NCBI RefSeq assembly: GCF_902859625.1
Contig: NZ_CADIJX010000001.1
Location: 992,001-1,056,000, forward strand
Source: Achromobacter pestifer
Lineage (GTDB): Bacteria; Pseudomonadota; Gammaproteobacteria; Burkholderiales; Burkholderiaceae_B
Direction: 5' to 3'
Length of the DNA: 64,000 nucleotides
The notes under the pieces are model-generated. The model was not told where the DNA came from, made no database searches, and was given only the letters and a program-made list of their open reading frames with translations. The position numbers were made by a program, and so were the translations under genes. How positions within the stretch are numbered: position 1 is the first letter of the stretch; each line of letters starts with the position of its first letter. Shown in pieces: positions 41,568 to 50,650 of the stretch.

Positions 41568-42911
41568 ATGTCTCGGCAGTTGTTGGCTCTTGTTCTGGGG
41601 CCGCTTCTTGGCTTGTTCGTTGTCTGCATCGGCAACGCATTCATTTCTTCCCTTACCACCCTGCGCCTGGACGCGGCCGGCGAGTCGGCCACCGTCATCG
41701 GGATCATTTCGTCGTCGTATTTCATCGGCCTCACGCTAGGCGCGATATTCAACGACCGGCTGATCGTGCGCATCGGCCATATCCGCGCCTACAGCAGCTT
41801 TGCTTCGCTCATCGCGGTGACGGTCCTGTTGCAGGGTCTGATCTTCGGGCCTGAAGCCTGGTTCGTCCTGCGCTTGATCAGCGGCTGGGCCAGCGTCGGC
41901 GTGTTCCTGGTGGTGGAAAGCTGGTTGCTGCTGGCGGGCGACCCGAAAATGCGTGGGCGGCTGCTGGCGTTCTACATGATCGCGCTGTATGGCTCGGGCA
42001 TGCTGGGCCAGATCCAGCTTGGCTCCATCACCCAGCTGGGTGAGATGGCGCCCTTCATGATCGCCGGGCTGCTGGCCTCGCTGTCGGTGATGCCGATGGT
42101 CATCATTCCGCGCATTTCGCCGCTGGTGGAACGGGTCGAACCGCTGATGCCTCAGCACCTGATCCGCATGACGCCAACCGGAGTCATGGGCTGCTTTGGT
42201 TCAGGGGTGGCCATCGCCGCGGTCTATACCCTGCTGCCGCTGTATTTGCAGCGCATCGGCTTGGACATGGCGCAGGTGGGCAAGATGATGGGCGCGGTCA
42301 TTCTTGGCGCCATGGTGCTGCAATACCCGGTCGGCCGTTGGTCGGACTTGCGCGACCGGCAGGTTGTCTTGATCGCGCTGGCGGTGTTCTGCGCCGTGCT
42401 GAGCCTGCTTATCCTGTTACTGCCGACCGGATCGCCGCTGCTTATCGTCTTGCTGTTCCTGTTGGGCGGCGGCGTGTTCGCCATTTATCCCGTGGCGGTC
42501 AGCCACGCCGCTGACCGTGCGCCAGCTGATGCGCTAGTGCGCATGATTCAGGGCCTGCTGCTGATCAATTCCCTGGGTTCGGCCTTGAGCCCGCTGGCGA
42601 TCTCGCAAGTGATGGCGAAGTTCGGAGAAGCGGGGCTGTTCTGGAGCTTTGCGCTGCTGAACCTCAGCCTGATGGCCTTCTTCATGTGGCGCCGCCGCGA
42701 ACGCCCCGCCCCCTCCCCCGTCGCGCCGTTTGCGGCGGCCGCGCAGATGTCTCCTGCCGGCGTCGAACTCCGGGTCACCGAAGACTTGGTTCAAGGCGCC
42801 CTGGATCATGAAATGACGGAAGACTTGACCCACGTCGTCCCCGGCACGGACGCCGCCGAACCCGTGCTATCGGCCGCACAGGACGCCTCGCCCACCACGG
42901 GCGGACGCTGA
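41568..42911 (+). CDS. MFS transporter, YcaD-like
   Basis: Inner-membrane protein of 447 residues with twelve predicted helices (LALVLGPLLGLFVVCIGNAF, IGIISSSYFIGLTLGAIFND, WFVLRLISGWASVGVFLVVE...). RLISGWASVGVFLVVESWL is characteristic of the YcaD group. The last ~70 residues are a hydrophilic, acidic, low-complexity cytosolic tail (DLVQGALDHEMTEDL...) not usual in MFS proteins. Substrate unknown. It ends two bases before the stop of the convergent SDR gene, with no terminator between. Confidence 0.86.
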   Translation: MSRQLLALVLGPLLGLFVVCIGNAFISSLTTLRLDAAGESATVIGIISSSYFIGLTLGAIFNDRLIVRIGHIRAYSSFASLIAVTVLLQGLIFGPEAWFVLRLISGWASVGVFLVVESWLLLAGDPKMRGRLLAFYMIALYGSGMLGQIQLGSITQLGEMAPFMIAGLLASLSVMPMVIIPRISPLVERVEPLMPQHLIRMTPTGVMGCFGSGVAIAAVYTLLPLYLQRIGLDMAQVGKMMGAVILGAMVLQYPVGRWSDLRDRQVVLIALAVFCAVLSLLILLLPTGSPLLIVLLFLLGGGVFAIYPVAVSHAADRAPADALVRMIQGLLLINSLGSALSPLAISQVMAKFGEAGLFWSFALLNLSLMAFFMWRRRERPAPSPVAPFAAAAQMSPAGVELRVTEDLVQGALDHEMTEDLTHVVPGTDAAEPVLSAAQDASPTTGGR

Positions 42912-42913
42912 CG

Positions 42914-43714
42914 TCAGGCTGCCTGGTAGCGCTTTGCCGCCGTCCGCCCCGATAGGTTCGGAATCAGCGTCTGGCGCGCAGCTTCGTAGGCGTCCCAATC
43001 GGCCACGTCGGGCAGCGCCGGAATGGTGACCAGCTCGCCCCGGTCGAAGCCCGCCAGGGCCGCATCCACCATGTCTTCGGCCCGCATCACGATTTCACTG
43101 GGCACTTGTTGCAGGGACGTGCCGGCGGCCTCCCAGAAATCGGTCGCGGTGGCGCCCGGAGCCACGGCCTGGATACGGATGTTCTTGTCGGCCAGTTCGT
43201 GCTTGAGCGACTGGCTGAACGCCAGAACGAAAGCCTTGCTGCCGCCGTACACCCCGTTGAGCACCTCGGGATTGATCGCGACGATGGATGCGATATTGAT
43301 CACCGCGCCGCCGCCCCGGGCCACCATGCCGGGTATGGCGGCGTAGGTCAGCCGAGTCAGTGCCGTCACGTTCAAATCAATCATCCCCGTCATCTTGTCA
43401 ACGTCGGCCATCAACAGCGGCGCAACGGCGCCCAGTCCGGCGTTGTTCACCAACAGGGTGATGCTGGCGTCGGTTCGCAACACGTGTTCAACCCGCGCCA
43501 GATCGGATTTGTCGTTCAGATCAGCAGTGATCACCTCGATCGTGCGCCCCGTTTCGTCCGACAGACGGCTAGCCAGGGCGTCCATGCGCTGGCGGTTGCG
43601 CGCCACCAGGATCAGGTTGTAGCCACGATGGGCCAATCGATGCGCATATACCGCGCCGATACCGGAGGACGCACCGGTGATCAGCGCGGTGCCTGAGGAT
43701 TGATGCAGGGACAT
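42914..43714 (-). CDS. Short-chain dehydrogenase/reductase
   Basis: A 266-residue SDR with the cofactor motif TGASSGIG near residue 12, NNAG (LLVNNAGLGAVAPL), and catalytic Ser-Tyr-Lys in NIASIVAINPEVLNGVYGGSK. The start at MSLHQSSG follows AAGGAG seven bases upstream; the longer open frame is not used. It is divergent from the GlxA-type regulator with a near-palindromic element in the gap. The substrate cannot be inferred. Confidence 0.9.
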   Translation of the reverse strand: MSLHQSSGTALITGASSGIGAVYAHRLAHRGYNLILVARNRQRMDALASRLSDETGRTIEVITADLNDKSDLARVEHVLRTDASITLLVNNAGLGAVAPLLMADVDKMTGMIDLNVTALTRLTYAAIPGMVARGGGAVINIASIVAINPEVLNGVYGGSKAFVLAFSQSLKHELADKNIRIQAVAPGATATDFWEAAGTSLQQVPSEIVMRAEDMVDAALAGFDRGELVTIPALPDVADWDAYEAARQTLIPNLSGRTAAKRYQAA

Positions 43715-43784
43715 ATCTAGCTCCTTAAACCGTTGGTAGCGCCGGAAGTGGCGTCGATGCAAGGAGAATAAGGAATTCACGCTA

Positions 43785-43819
43785 TGTCCTAAAGGTCATA
43801 TATGCCACCTTTTAAGACA
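43785..43819. promoter_or_regulatory. Near-palindromic operator between SDR and GlxA-type genes
   Basis: TGTCCTAAAGG (43785-43795) and CCTTTTAAGACA (43808-43819) are imperfect inverted arms that differ by one substitution and one extra base, centred on the palindrome CATATATG (43797-43804). It is the candidate binding site for the regulator encoded from 43859. Confidence 0.45.
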
Positions 43820-43858
43820 GCGCTATGATGGCAACAACATATCCAGGCGGAGAGCGCG

Positions 43859-44797
43859 ATGCAACGCATCGGTTTTGTCGTATTCCCTGAATTTCAGGTG
43901 ATGGGCTTTGCTGCCCTGACGGCATTTGAAATGGCCAATGTGATGGGCGGGCAGCCCTTCTACCGTATCCATCTGCTGTCTGAACACGGTGGCCCGGTGC
44001 AGGCGTCCGCCGGTTTTACCGTGGATACCACCGCCATAGGCAGGAAGTCGTTTGATACCGTGATCATCGGCGCCGGATTGCAGCCCGATCCGGCGTCGCC
44101 CGCCATACTGGATTTTGTGCGCCGTTCCGTCCGTACATCGCGGCGCGTCGCGGCGCCGTGCATCGGCGCCTTTACGCTGGCAGAGGCCGGAGTGCTGGAC
44201 GGCCGACGGGCGACGACGCACTGGGCGTTCGCGCGCGAACTGCAAAGCCGCTTTCCCAAACTGAAGGTCGAAGAGGACCGTATTTTCATTATCGATGGCC
44301 CGGTATGGACCTCGGCAGGGATGAGCGCAGGCATCGATCTGGCGTTGGCCATGGTCGAAAAAGACCTCGGGCCAGAGATTGCGCGGGCAACCGCACGCAA
44401 GATGGTGGTGTATCACCGCCGTGCTGGCGGCCAGTCGCAATTTTCAGCCTTGTTGGAACTGGAACCCAAATCAGACCGCATCCAGAAGGCGTTGGACTTC
44501 GCCAAGCAGAATCTGCGCCAGGATCTGACGGTGGAAGACATGGCCAACGCCGCCAATCTAAGCCCTCGCCAATTCAGCCGCGCGTTCCGTTCCGAGACCG
44601 GCCAATCTCCTGCCAAGGCAGTTGAGAATTTGCGCGTTGAAGCAGCCCGGTTGCTGATGGAGCAAGGCCGTCTGTCCATGGACACGATCGCGGACGAAAC
44701 GGGATTCGCCGACCGCGAGCGCATGCGCCGCGCCTTCCTGCGCCAATACGGCCAGCCGCCGCAGGCAATGCGGCGCACGGCCAGGATGACGGCTTGA
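43859..44797 (+). CDS. GlxA-family regulator (DJ-1/PfpI domain plus AraC HTH)
   Basis: A 312-residue transcriptional regulator. Residues 1-165 have the class I amidotransferase-like fold (IGFVVFPEFQVMGFAALTAFE, APCIGAFTLAEAG with a Cys at the elbow), and ~215-305 the double AraC HTH (DLTVEDMANAANLSPRQFSRAFR, SMDTIADETGFADRERMRRAFL). Such proteins sense small nitrogenous metabolites or other ligands (family knowledge). It is divergent from the SDR gene, its probable target. Confidence 0.9.
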   Translation: MQRIGFVVFPEFQVMGFAALTAFEMANVMGGQPFYRIHLLSEHGGPVQASAGFTVDTTAIGRKSFDTVIIGAGLQPDPASPAILDFVRRSVRTSRRVAAPCIGAFTLAEAGVLDGRRATTHWAFARELQSRFPKLKVEEDRIFIIDGPVWTSAGMSAGIDLALAMVEKDLGPEIARATARKMVVYHRRAGGQSQFSALLELEPKSDRIQKALDFAKQNLRQDLTVEDMANAANLSPRQFSRAFRSETGQSPAKAVENLRVEAARLLMEQGRLSMDTIADETGFADRERMRRAFLRQYGQPPQAMRRTARMTA

Positions 44798-45022
44798 GAA
44801 CGCGATATGTAACAGGTTAGCAATACCTGCAATATCATGAAGCCTGAGGCGCAAATTGCCCCCTTATACTCGCCACCGCACCTTGAATCTTGCCGGCGTC
44901 CACACAAATCCAATGCGGCTTGAACCGCCTTTATTGCCGGGGGCACGGAAGATCGACCGTTCTATACAGAAACCAATAAGCAAAACGCTTTTATAGAAAT
45001 TCGACAGGAAGTTGCCTAATCC

Positions 45023-45928
45023 ATGAGAACCCTTCTGAAGGTCAGTCCGAGTTTGTGCCGCCCCTGCGTTCGCACCACCTTGGCCGGTCTGCTTGTCTCT
45101 ACCTTTGCTCTGCTTTCCCACCCGGCGCCTGCGCTTGCCGCCGCTGAAAGCGCGCCCGCCATACCGGCATCCGTCGCGGCCACCATCACCCCGCCCGACG
45201 CCGCCACGGTGCTGTATTTCATTTATGACATCGATGGCAAAGGCAAGACGTCGTACGAGGTCCAAAACGGCAGCATCGCCACATACTGGTTCGGCCATGC
45301 CTTTGAATCAGAGGGCAAACACTATTACACCGGTTTCGCCTGGCAGACCGCGGCAAGATACGGCAAGGAAGGCGAAGACCAGGTGGGCCCCGGCACGCAG
45401 GTCAACATCACCGAATCCACCTTCGTCCTGAACGATCCCACGTCTGAACGGCCCTGGAAATTCCGAGGCATGGAACACTCCATCGGTGAATTCGGCGCGT
45501 ATGAAACAGGCGAGGAAGTCGACACCCGCCGCAAGCCGCTTGAACACCGCACACCGGCCGGAAAGTTGTTGCTGGCGGTGCCGACTTCCAGCTTCGGCAA
45601 CGGCATCACCAGCGACGGGTACGCCTTGCTGGTCTTCAATCCGGAACGCCTGAAGGAAGACACCGACGGCAATGTCTGGACCTATGTGGGCAGCGTTCTG
45701 ACCGGCGAGGACAACAGCGCCGCCTGCGCGGACGGTGATGTCATGCCGTGCACGAACAGCGAAGGCGAATTGACGTTCACGGCGGACGGCAGCAATGACA
45801 TGCCGCGCTTGACCGTCAAGCCCACCGGCACCACGATCTCGGGGCCGAACAAGACCCGCCAGCTGGGCGCCGCCGACATCACGCATTACTCGTACGATGC
45901 CGCAAAAAAACAGTACATCAGCCGGTAA
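45023..45928 (+). CDS. Exported protein of unknown function
   Basis: A 301-residue protein with a signal peptide (MRTLLKVSPSLCRPCVRTTL... to PALAAAES). The mature part starts with a Pro/Ala linker, then repeated beta-rich segments: TVLYFIYDIDGKGKTSYEVQ, ATYWFGHAFESEGKHYYTGFAW, RKPLEHRTPAGKLLLAVPT, VWTYVGSVLTGEDNSA, ADITHYSYDAAKKQYISR. A possible disulfide pair is C-A-D-G-D-V-M-P-C. No family recognised. It is preceded by a 225-base gap with AT-rich promoter-like sequence and followed after 40 bases by a small membrane protein gene. Confidence 0.72.
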   Translation: MRTLLKVSPSLCRPCVRTTLAGLLVSTFALLSHPAPALAAAESAPAIPASVAATITPPDAATVLYFIYDIDGKGKTSYEVQNGSIATYWFGHAFESEGKHYYTGFAWQTAARYGKEGEDQVGPGTQVNITESTFVLNDPTSERPWKFRGMEHSIGEFGAYETGEEVDTRRKPLEHRTPAGKLLLAVPTSSFGNGITSDGYALLVFNPERLKEDTDGNVWTYVGSVLTGEDNSAACADGDVMPCTNSEGELTFTADGSNDMPRLTVKPTGTTISGPNKTRQLGAADITHYSYDAAKKQYISR

Positions 45929-45968
45929 GGGTTGGGATATCGCAGCCTGACAACGTGCCGACCCCGCC

Positions 45969-46472
45969 ATGAACCTGATTTTGCTTGCGTCCATTGCCGT
46001 GCTTGCGGTGGCAAGCGTCGTTTATCGATGCTTGCGCCGCCAGCCGCACGATACAAACCGTTCCATTCTCCGGAATGTGCTGGCTGGGGTGGCGGTTTAT
46101 GGCCTGGTCGGCCCGGCAATCGGCTTGCTTGGCGCCATCGCCATCCTTTACATTCCGGATTCCCTATACAGTTTTGACGGCGTGCGCGCCGCCTATCTTT
46201 TCGGCGCGACGCCCGCCGTGCTGTGCGGCCTGACGGCGGGCGCATTCAAACCCGCGCAAGCCGCCTGGCGCCCTTTCGCATGGGTCTGCGGGGCGGGCGC
46301 GCTATATGGGTTCTTCTTCATGCTGTCGATCCTGGGAATGGACCGAATCGGGTATGTCGTGGAAGCCTTCAAAGCGGGTGCGCTGCCCGGCTTCGCGGCG
46401 GCCGTGGTCTGCACGCTACTGTTCCATGGCAGACCTTGGAAGACGGCTTTCGGCACCCCGCAGGAACAATGA
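45969..46472 (+). CDS. Small integral membrane protein
   Basis: A 167-residue protein with about five hydrophobic segments (residues 3-20, 38-62, 75-93, 104-122, 135-152). No motif or family is recognisable; the C-terminus is short and charged. It lies 40 bases downstream of the exported protein gene in the same direction and is probably cotranscribed with it. Function unknown. Confidence 0.68.
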   Translation: MNLILLASIAVLAVASVVYRCLRRQPHDTNRSILRNVLAGVAVYGLVGPAIGLLGAIAILYIPDSLYSFDGVRAAYLFGATPAVLCGLTAGAFKPAQAAWRPFAWVCGAGALYGFFFMLSILGMDRIGYVVEAFKAGALPGFAAAVVCTLLFHGRPWKTAFGTPQEQ

Positions 46473-46581
46473 CAAATCGCTGAAAACCCAGCGCGTATCG
46501 CAGCAACTTCGCAACGCGCTTAAAGGTGTTATTAAGCCCGCGTGACTACAATTTCCGGATCGCATTCCCGGTTCGTCTGTC

Positions 46582-47763
46582 ATGCCGTACCTTCAAGTTT
46601 CATCGATTCATCCAGACCGGGGCGGCATACGCATTGCACCGCCCGAAGCACGGCAAGCAGCCTCTACGCTGCACGCGGTCCAGCGGTTCTTGTCAGGATT
46701 AGGGCTGCACGACGCGGCCAACTGTTCCGGGGTGACGGGCGCTACCCCAGGTGCGCAAGCGTGGATCAACACAGCCTTCGCAACAGCCTGCATGCCCGGC
46801 CATGACACAACCAGCGTGGCTCGCGCAACCGGGCTGCGCACCGACACCAACGACATTGATCTGGACCGGGAAATCGTCTTGGCGATGCTGGCCAGTCCGG
46901 TCGCCTTCACCTTCCCCAGCATTGCGGAACTGGAATCAGCGGTACGCATCCGCCGCTATATCGTCCAGGCGGCGCGCAAGACCGCGTTGGCGTTCGACAC
47001 CGAACACGCCGAGCGACCGTCGGATTACTGGACCTATGACGAGGCACGCGGGTTTACCGTATTGCCGGGACGTTCGCTGATCGAAGGTCTGCGCAAGGCG
47101 ACGCAACCCGAAGCCTCCGGCCAGTTGTATGCCTTCTCGTGCTACCGCGCGACGGAATACGTGACGGTCCTGGGCATTGCGCAGGAACTGCAACAGGCCA
47201 ACCCGGAATTGGGCCACCGCTTGCAACGCCAATGGGAAACGCGCGCGGTCATGTCGGGCCGTTTCCACGAAGCCTTTCTGCATGAGTACGGATCACTCGC
47301 CGACCCCCTGCCCCAGCGTTTTTACGTGCCGGGCGACCGGCTGTGGTTCCGCAATCCAGATGCGGCCTCTTCCGACGTGGAGGGCTTCGAGGGGTCTTGG
47401 GTGTTCTATCTGGGTCAGGGCCAATTCAATAATTTCTGGGAACGCGGCGCTCCTTACACGCTAACGACCAAGTGCGTGGAGATCTACCATTGGCGTCACG
47501 GCCTGAGCACGGATGCGACCGGCAAACCCTATATGGACGAGCAGATCGTCAAAGACCGCGTGCGGCAGACCCTTGCGGACCCCAAGGCGACCGCCGATGT
47601 CCTGGCGCGCATGACACGCATTCGTGACCCGCAAGGCGTCTACGAACAAGGCGGCTGCATCGACGCGACCCGCGAACGGGTGCGGTGGGTACGCCCAGGG
47701 CATGCCGACATCGTGCTTCCGGAATATCCCGAGCCGCTGTCGTTGTGGTCCATCGCGGCCTGA
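46582..47763 (+). CDS. Tgl-like transglutaminase homologue (papain-like fold)
   Basis: A 393-residue protein. From residue ~109 to 290 it aligns by eye with Bacillus subtilis spore transglutaminase Tgl: FPSIAELESAVRIRRYIVQA (Tgl has HSIAELMFELKLRMNIVAAA), YWTYDEARGF, YAFSCYRATE (Tgl YAFECATA), FYVPGDRLWFRNPD (Tgl FFLGDCLYFKNPE) and GSWVFYLGQGQF. Cys187 sits where Tgl has catalytic Cys116. The Glu before that Cys and the Glu of Tgl WRGEN are replaced by Ser186 and Ser272, with Glu270 two residues away. There are about 110 extra N-terminal and 100 extra C-terminal residues. No signal peptide is evident. Comparison is from memory; homology looks strong, activity is open. Confidence 0.6.
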   Translation: MPYLQVSSIHPDRGGIRIAPPEARQAASTLHAVQRFLSGLGLHDAANCSGVTGATPGAQAWINTAFATACMPGHDTTSVARATGLRTDTNDIDLDREIVLAMLASPVAFTFPSIAELESAVRIRRYIVQAARKTALAFDTEHAERPSDYWTYDEARGFTVLPGRSLIEGLRKATQPEASGQLYAFSCYRATEYVTVLGIAQELQQANPELGHRLQRQWETRAVMSGRFHEAFLHEYGSLADPLPQRFYVPGDRLWFRNPDAASSDVEGFEGSWVFYLGQGQFNNFWERGAPYTLTTKCVEIYHWRHGLSTDATGKPYMDEQIVKDRVRQTLADPKATADVLARMTRIRDPQGVYEQGGCIDATRERVRWVRPGHADIVLPEYPEPLSLWSIAA

Positions 47764-47778
47764 ACCCGGCGGATCTAT

Positions 47779-48459
47779 TCAGGGGCTGGGGCAGTACGCG
47801 ACCCAGCCCTTGAATGTGAAGCCCGCGTAGAACAATTCCACGGATTCAAAACCCGCCTCGTGCAGCAAGGCGGCGTCTTGTTCGGGACTCAGCACGGGAA
47901 GCCGGACGCCAATCGCTTCGCTTGCATTCCTGGCATTGGCCTCGGCGATCCCAGAGGCTGCCGCGAAATCCGCATAGCGATCCAGCCACCGCTTCTTGTC
48001 ACGCTCCGACTGCGGAAAGCTGTGATGCGCGACAATCAGCGGCGCCCCCGGTTTCAGGCGGCGCCGTAGTTCGCGAAGCGTGTGCAGGCGCTCTTCCGCA
48101 GGCAGGAAATGCAGGGTCAACAGGCAGGTTGCCCCGTCATATGGACCGGCGGGCGCCGAATCCACATACCCTTCAAGCAGATCGACCCGTTGCACCAGCG
48201 GCCCCAGCGTGGCTTGCGCCAACGTCAGCATTGGCGCGGAAGGGTCCACGCCCGTGAAACGCCATCCAGGATGCGCGTCGGCAAATACCTTCAACTCCAA
48301 GCCGCCGCCGGCGCCCAGCACCAGGACATGGCCATCTTCAGGGACGGACTCTGCCAGCAACAGCGACGTCATCTGCTGTAGCGCGTGAAAGCCCGGCACC
48401 TGCTTGACGGGGCCGTCGGCGTACCGGGCAACCGCTTGGGGGTCTGAGAACGTAGTCAT
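47779..48459 (-). CDS. SAM-dependent class I methyltransferase
   Basis: A 226-residue Rossmann-fold methyltransferase: motif I VLVLGAGGGLELKVF near residue 45, GVDPSAPML for the acidic motif II, ATCLLTLHFLPA for motif IV and LKPGAPLIVAHHSFP after it. GxGxG is modified to GAGGG. Substrate unknown. Convergent with the Tgl-like gene (15 bases) and upstream of the FUSC gene stop by 33 bases; it may be cotranscribed with the latter. Confidence 0.85.
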   Translation of the reverse strand: MTTFSDPQAVARYADGPVKQVPGFHALQQMTSLLLAESVPEDGHVLVLGAGGGLELKVFADAHPGWRFTGVDPSAPMLTLAQATLGPLVQRVDLLEGYVDSAPAGPYDGATCLLTLHFLPAEERLHTLRELRRRLKPGAPLIVAHHSFPQSERDKKRWLDRYADFAAASGIAEANARNASEAIGVRLPVLSPEQDAALLHEAGFESVELFYAGFTFKGWVAYCPSP

Positions 48460-48492
48460 GAATGCGCCAAGGCTGAAACGAAACGGTTGATG

Positions 48493-49671
48493 CTATCGCA
48501 TCCGCCCATAGGGCAACACGAAAAAGCCTTTCAGGCGGCGCGTCGCCAGCATCACCAGCGCCAGCACGACAATGCCCGAAAGAATGCCTGACAGCCGCAG
48601 CAGGGCCGGCATCGGATCATTCGCCCAGTGGTGGTCCTGAACGAACACCATGATGAACGCAATGGTGAACTGGCGGCCCACATAGCTGGCACCAGCCGCC
48701 CCCGTCTGCACATGGCATCCCATCCATACGCCCAGCGACAACACCAGCATGGACGGCATCGCCAGTCCTTGCGTCAGCGGCAGCAACGCCATTCCCGCCG
48801 CCCCCGCCAGCAAGCAGCCGATCACGCGCTGCACCATCTTGTCGATGATGGGCTGCCGCGTTCCATCCACCAGTTTTCCAGCCGGCAGAATCAGCACGGC
48901 AATCGCCGTCACCAGCGCTTGAGCAAAACCGGGCATGTCCAGAAAGTACGTGCAGGCGGCAAGAATGACGATGGCCAAAGCGGCCTGCATGCCCAGCACC
49001 ATGCGGTTACGCCGCAGCGATTCCGCCGATGGCGTCTCGCTGGCCATTGGCGCAGGCTGGCCTTCGACAGCACCAAAAGCCGTTGCCGCCGGGTCGGGGG
49101 GTCGAATGCGTCGATACCACCGCGGCCCGAAATGGAACAGGCTGGCAACCACCAGGCAGGCCAGCGTGCCGACCAGGACTTCGCCCGCGCGCAACGCCGC
49201 GAACACCGCAGTCGCTTGCAGCGAATTCAGCACATGCGCTTCGTAAGTCACCATCAAGGCCGTGATGCCGCCCAGCATCCAGGCATAGGGCGCCTTGGAA
49301 CCGTTGGCGTAATAAGCCGCCACCCCGCCGATCAGGCCCAGCGCCGGTACGAACAGCCAGGGCCGGTCTCCGATCAACGGCCCGGCCACGGCGCCAAGCA
49401 CGGCGCCGATCACGGTGCCAATGACCCGGTGCGCGGCGCGCTCCACCGACCCCGCAAAACTGCTCTGCATCACGGCAAAGCCGCTGATGGCGGCCCACCA
49501 GGTATAGGAAAGATGCAAGGCGTTCGCCAGTGCGACGGCCAGCGCAACCGAAAGCACCGCTTCGGCGCCAAACACCGTACGGTCCCTGGTGGTTTTCCAG
49601 ACGGCCATTTCGCGGGCCAGCGCGGAAATGGCTGCCCGGCAGGTGTGGATCAGCGTGCGGACCAGGTTCAT
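48493..49671 (-). CDS. FUSC-family inner-membrane protein
   Basis: A 392-residue membrane protein with two blocks of about five helices each (residues ~35-180 and 230-380) separated by a hydrophilic Pro/Ala/Glu-rich loop. GTVIGAVLGAVAGPLIGDRP and RVIGCLLAGAAGMALLP are the paired FUSC motifs; family members export aromatic carboxylic acids or support stress resistance. It lies 53 bases downstream of the LysR gene at 49725 in the same orientation, so it may belong to that regulator's unit. Confidence 0.85.
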   Translation of the reverse strand: MNLVRTLIHTCRAAISALAREMAVWKTTRDRTVFGAEAVLSVALAVALANALHLSYTWWAAISGFAVMQSSFAGSVERAAHRVIGTVIGAVLGAVAGPLIGDRPWLFVPALGLIGGVAAYYANGSKAPYAWMLGGITALMVTYEAHVLNSLQATAVFAALRAGEVLVGTLACLVVASLFHFGPRWYRRIRPPDPAATAFGAVEGQPAPMASETPSAESLRRNRMVLGMQAALAIVILAACTYFLDMPGFAQALVTAIAVLILPAGKLVDGTRQPIIDKMVQRVIGCLLAGAAGMALLPLTQGLAMPSMLVLSLGVWMGCHVQTGAAGASYVGRQFTIAFIMVFVQDHHWANDPMPALLRLSGILSGIVVLALVMLATRRLKGFFVLPYGRMR

Positions 49672-49724
49672 GGGCGTCTCGGGTCCATCCTAGCGCCCGG
49701 CAAACCGCGCGGGCAAGCGTGACT

Positions 49725-50633
49725 TCAGTCCGCCAGCCTGGCCACTCGCGCCTTCAGGCGCGGCACGGCAAAGTCCAGGAAAGCGCGTAGCTTCAGCGGC
49801 AGGATACCCTGACCGGTATGCAGCAGGTTGATCGGCCACGGTGTCGGCTCATAAGGCGCAAGCACGATCTTGAGCGCGCCCGCGCGCAGTGCGTCGGCCA
49901 TCTGATAGGACACCACCCGCGTGATGCCAACGCCCGCCACGGCGGCATCGACGGCAGCTTCGGCCGTGCTGACGGCCAGTCTCGACCGTACCGGTACCGC
50001 AATGTCAGATTTGCCCGATGCGAAGTTCCAGACCTGCCGCGACGCCATCTGTTCAAACGTGATGCAGGCATGTCCGCCCAATTCGCCGGGATGCTCGGGC
50101 GTGCCGTGTTCGGCAAGATAGGCGGGGCTTGCGCAGACCACTCGGCGCACCCAGCCGATGGGCGCCGCGATGAAGCTGCTGTCGGGCAAATCCGCAACCC
50201 GCAATGCGGCGTCGACATGTTCCTCGATCAATGGCACAACACGGTCGGTCAGCACCATGCGCACATCGATGTCTGGATAGGTCTTGAGGAAATCCGCGAC
50301 GACCGGCAAGAGGTGCAGGCGGCCGAACACGATGGGCGCGGTCAGAACAAGCTCGCCTTTGGGCACCGCGTATTCACCGGAAGCCGCGCGCTCGGCTTCC
50401 CCCACGGCCTCCAGGATATGGCGGCAGGCGGCCACGTAGGCCTGCCCTGCTTCGGTCAGGGACAACTGCCGGGTGGAACGATGCAGCAGCCGCGTATTCA
50501 GGTGCGCTTCCAGGTCTGCAACCTTGCGGCTGACGGTAGCCAGGGGCATCTTCAGCTGACGCGATGCCGCCGAAAAACTGCCCGCCTGGACCACCGCCAC
50601 CAGAATGGACATGGATTCAAGACGATCCGCCAT
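49725..50633 (-). CDS. LysR-family regulator
   Basis: A 302-residue regulator with HTH MADRLESMSILVAVVQAGSF and LKMPLATVSRKVADLEAHLN, effector domain from KGELVLTAPIVFGRLHLLP, and GITRVVSYQMADAL near residue 230. It faces away from the SLAC1/TehA-type channel gene; the 101-base gap holds two strong palindromes. The channel is therefore the most likely target; the FUSC gene behind it is another. Confidence 0.88.
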   Translation of the reverse strand: MADRLESMSILVAVVQAGSFSAASRQLKMPLATVSRKVADLEAHLNTRLLHRSTRQLSLTEAGQAYVAACRHILEAVGEAERAASGEYAVPKGELVLTAPIVFGRLHLLPVVADFLKTYPDIDVRMVLTDRVVPLIEEHVDAALRVADLPDSSFIAAPIGWVRRVVCASPAYLAEHGTPEHPGELGGHACITFEQMASRQVWNFASGKSDIAVPVRSRLAVSTAEAAVDAAVAGVGITRVVSYQMADALRAGALKIVLAPYEPTPWPINLLHTGQGILPLKLRAFLDFAVPRLKARVARLAD

Positions 50634-50650
50634 ATTCTCAATTTCTGGAA

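Noticed and set aside
41000-41773. Minus-strand 257-codon frame upstream of the MFS gene
   Set aside because: It overlaps the beginning of the MFS gene, competes with another frame on the plus strand and has no family resemblance or ribosome site.
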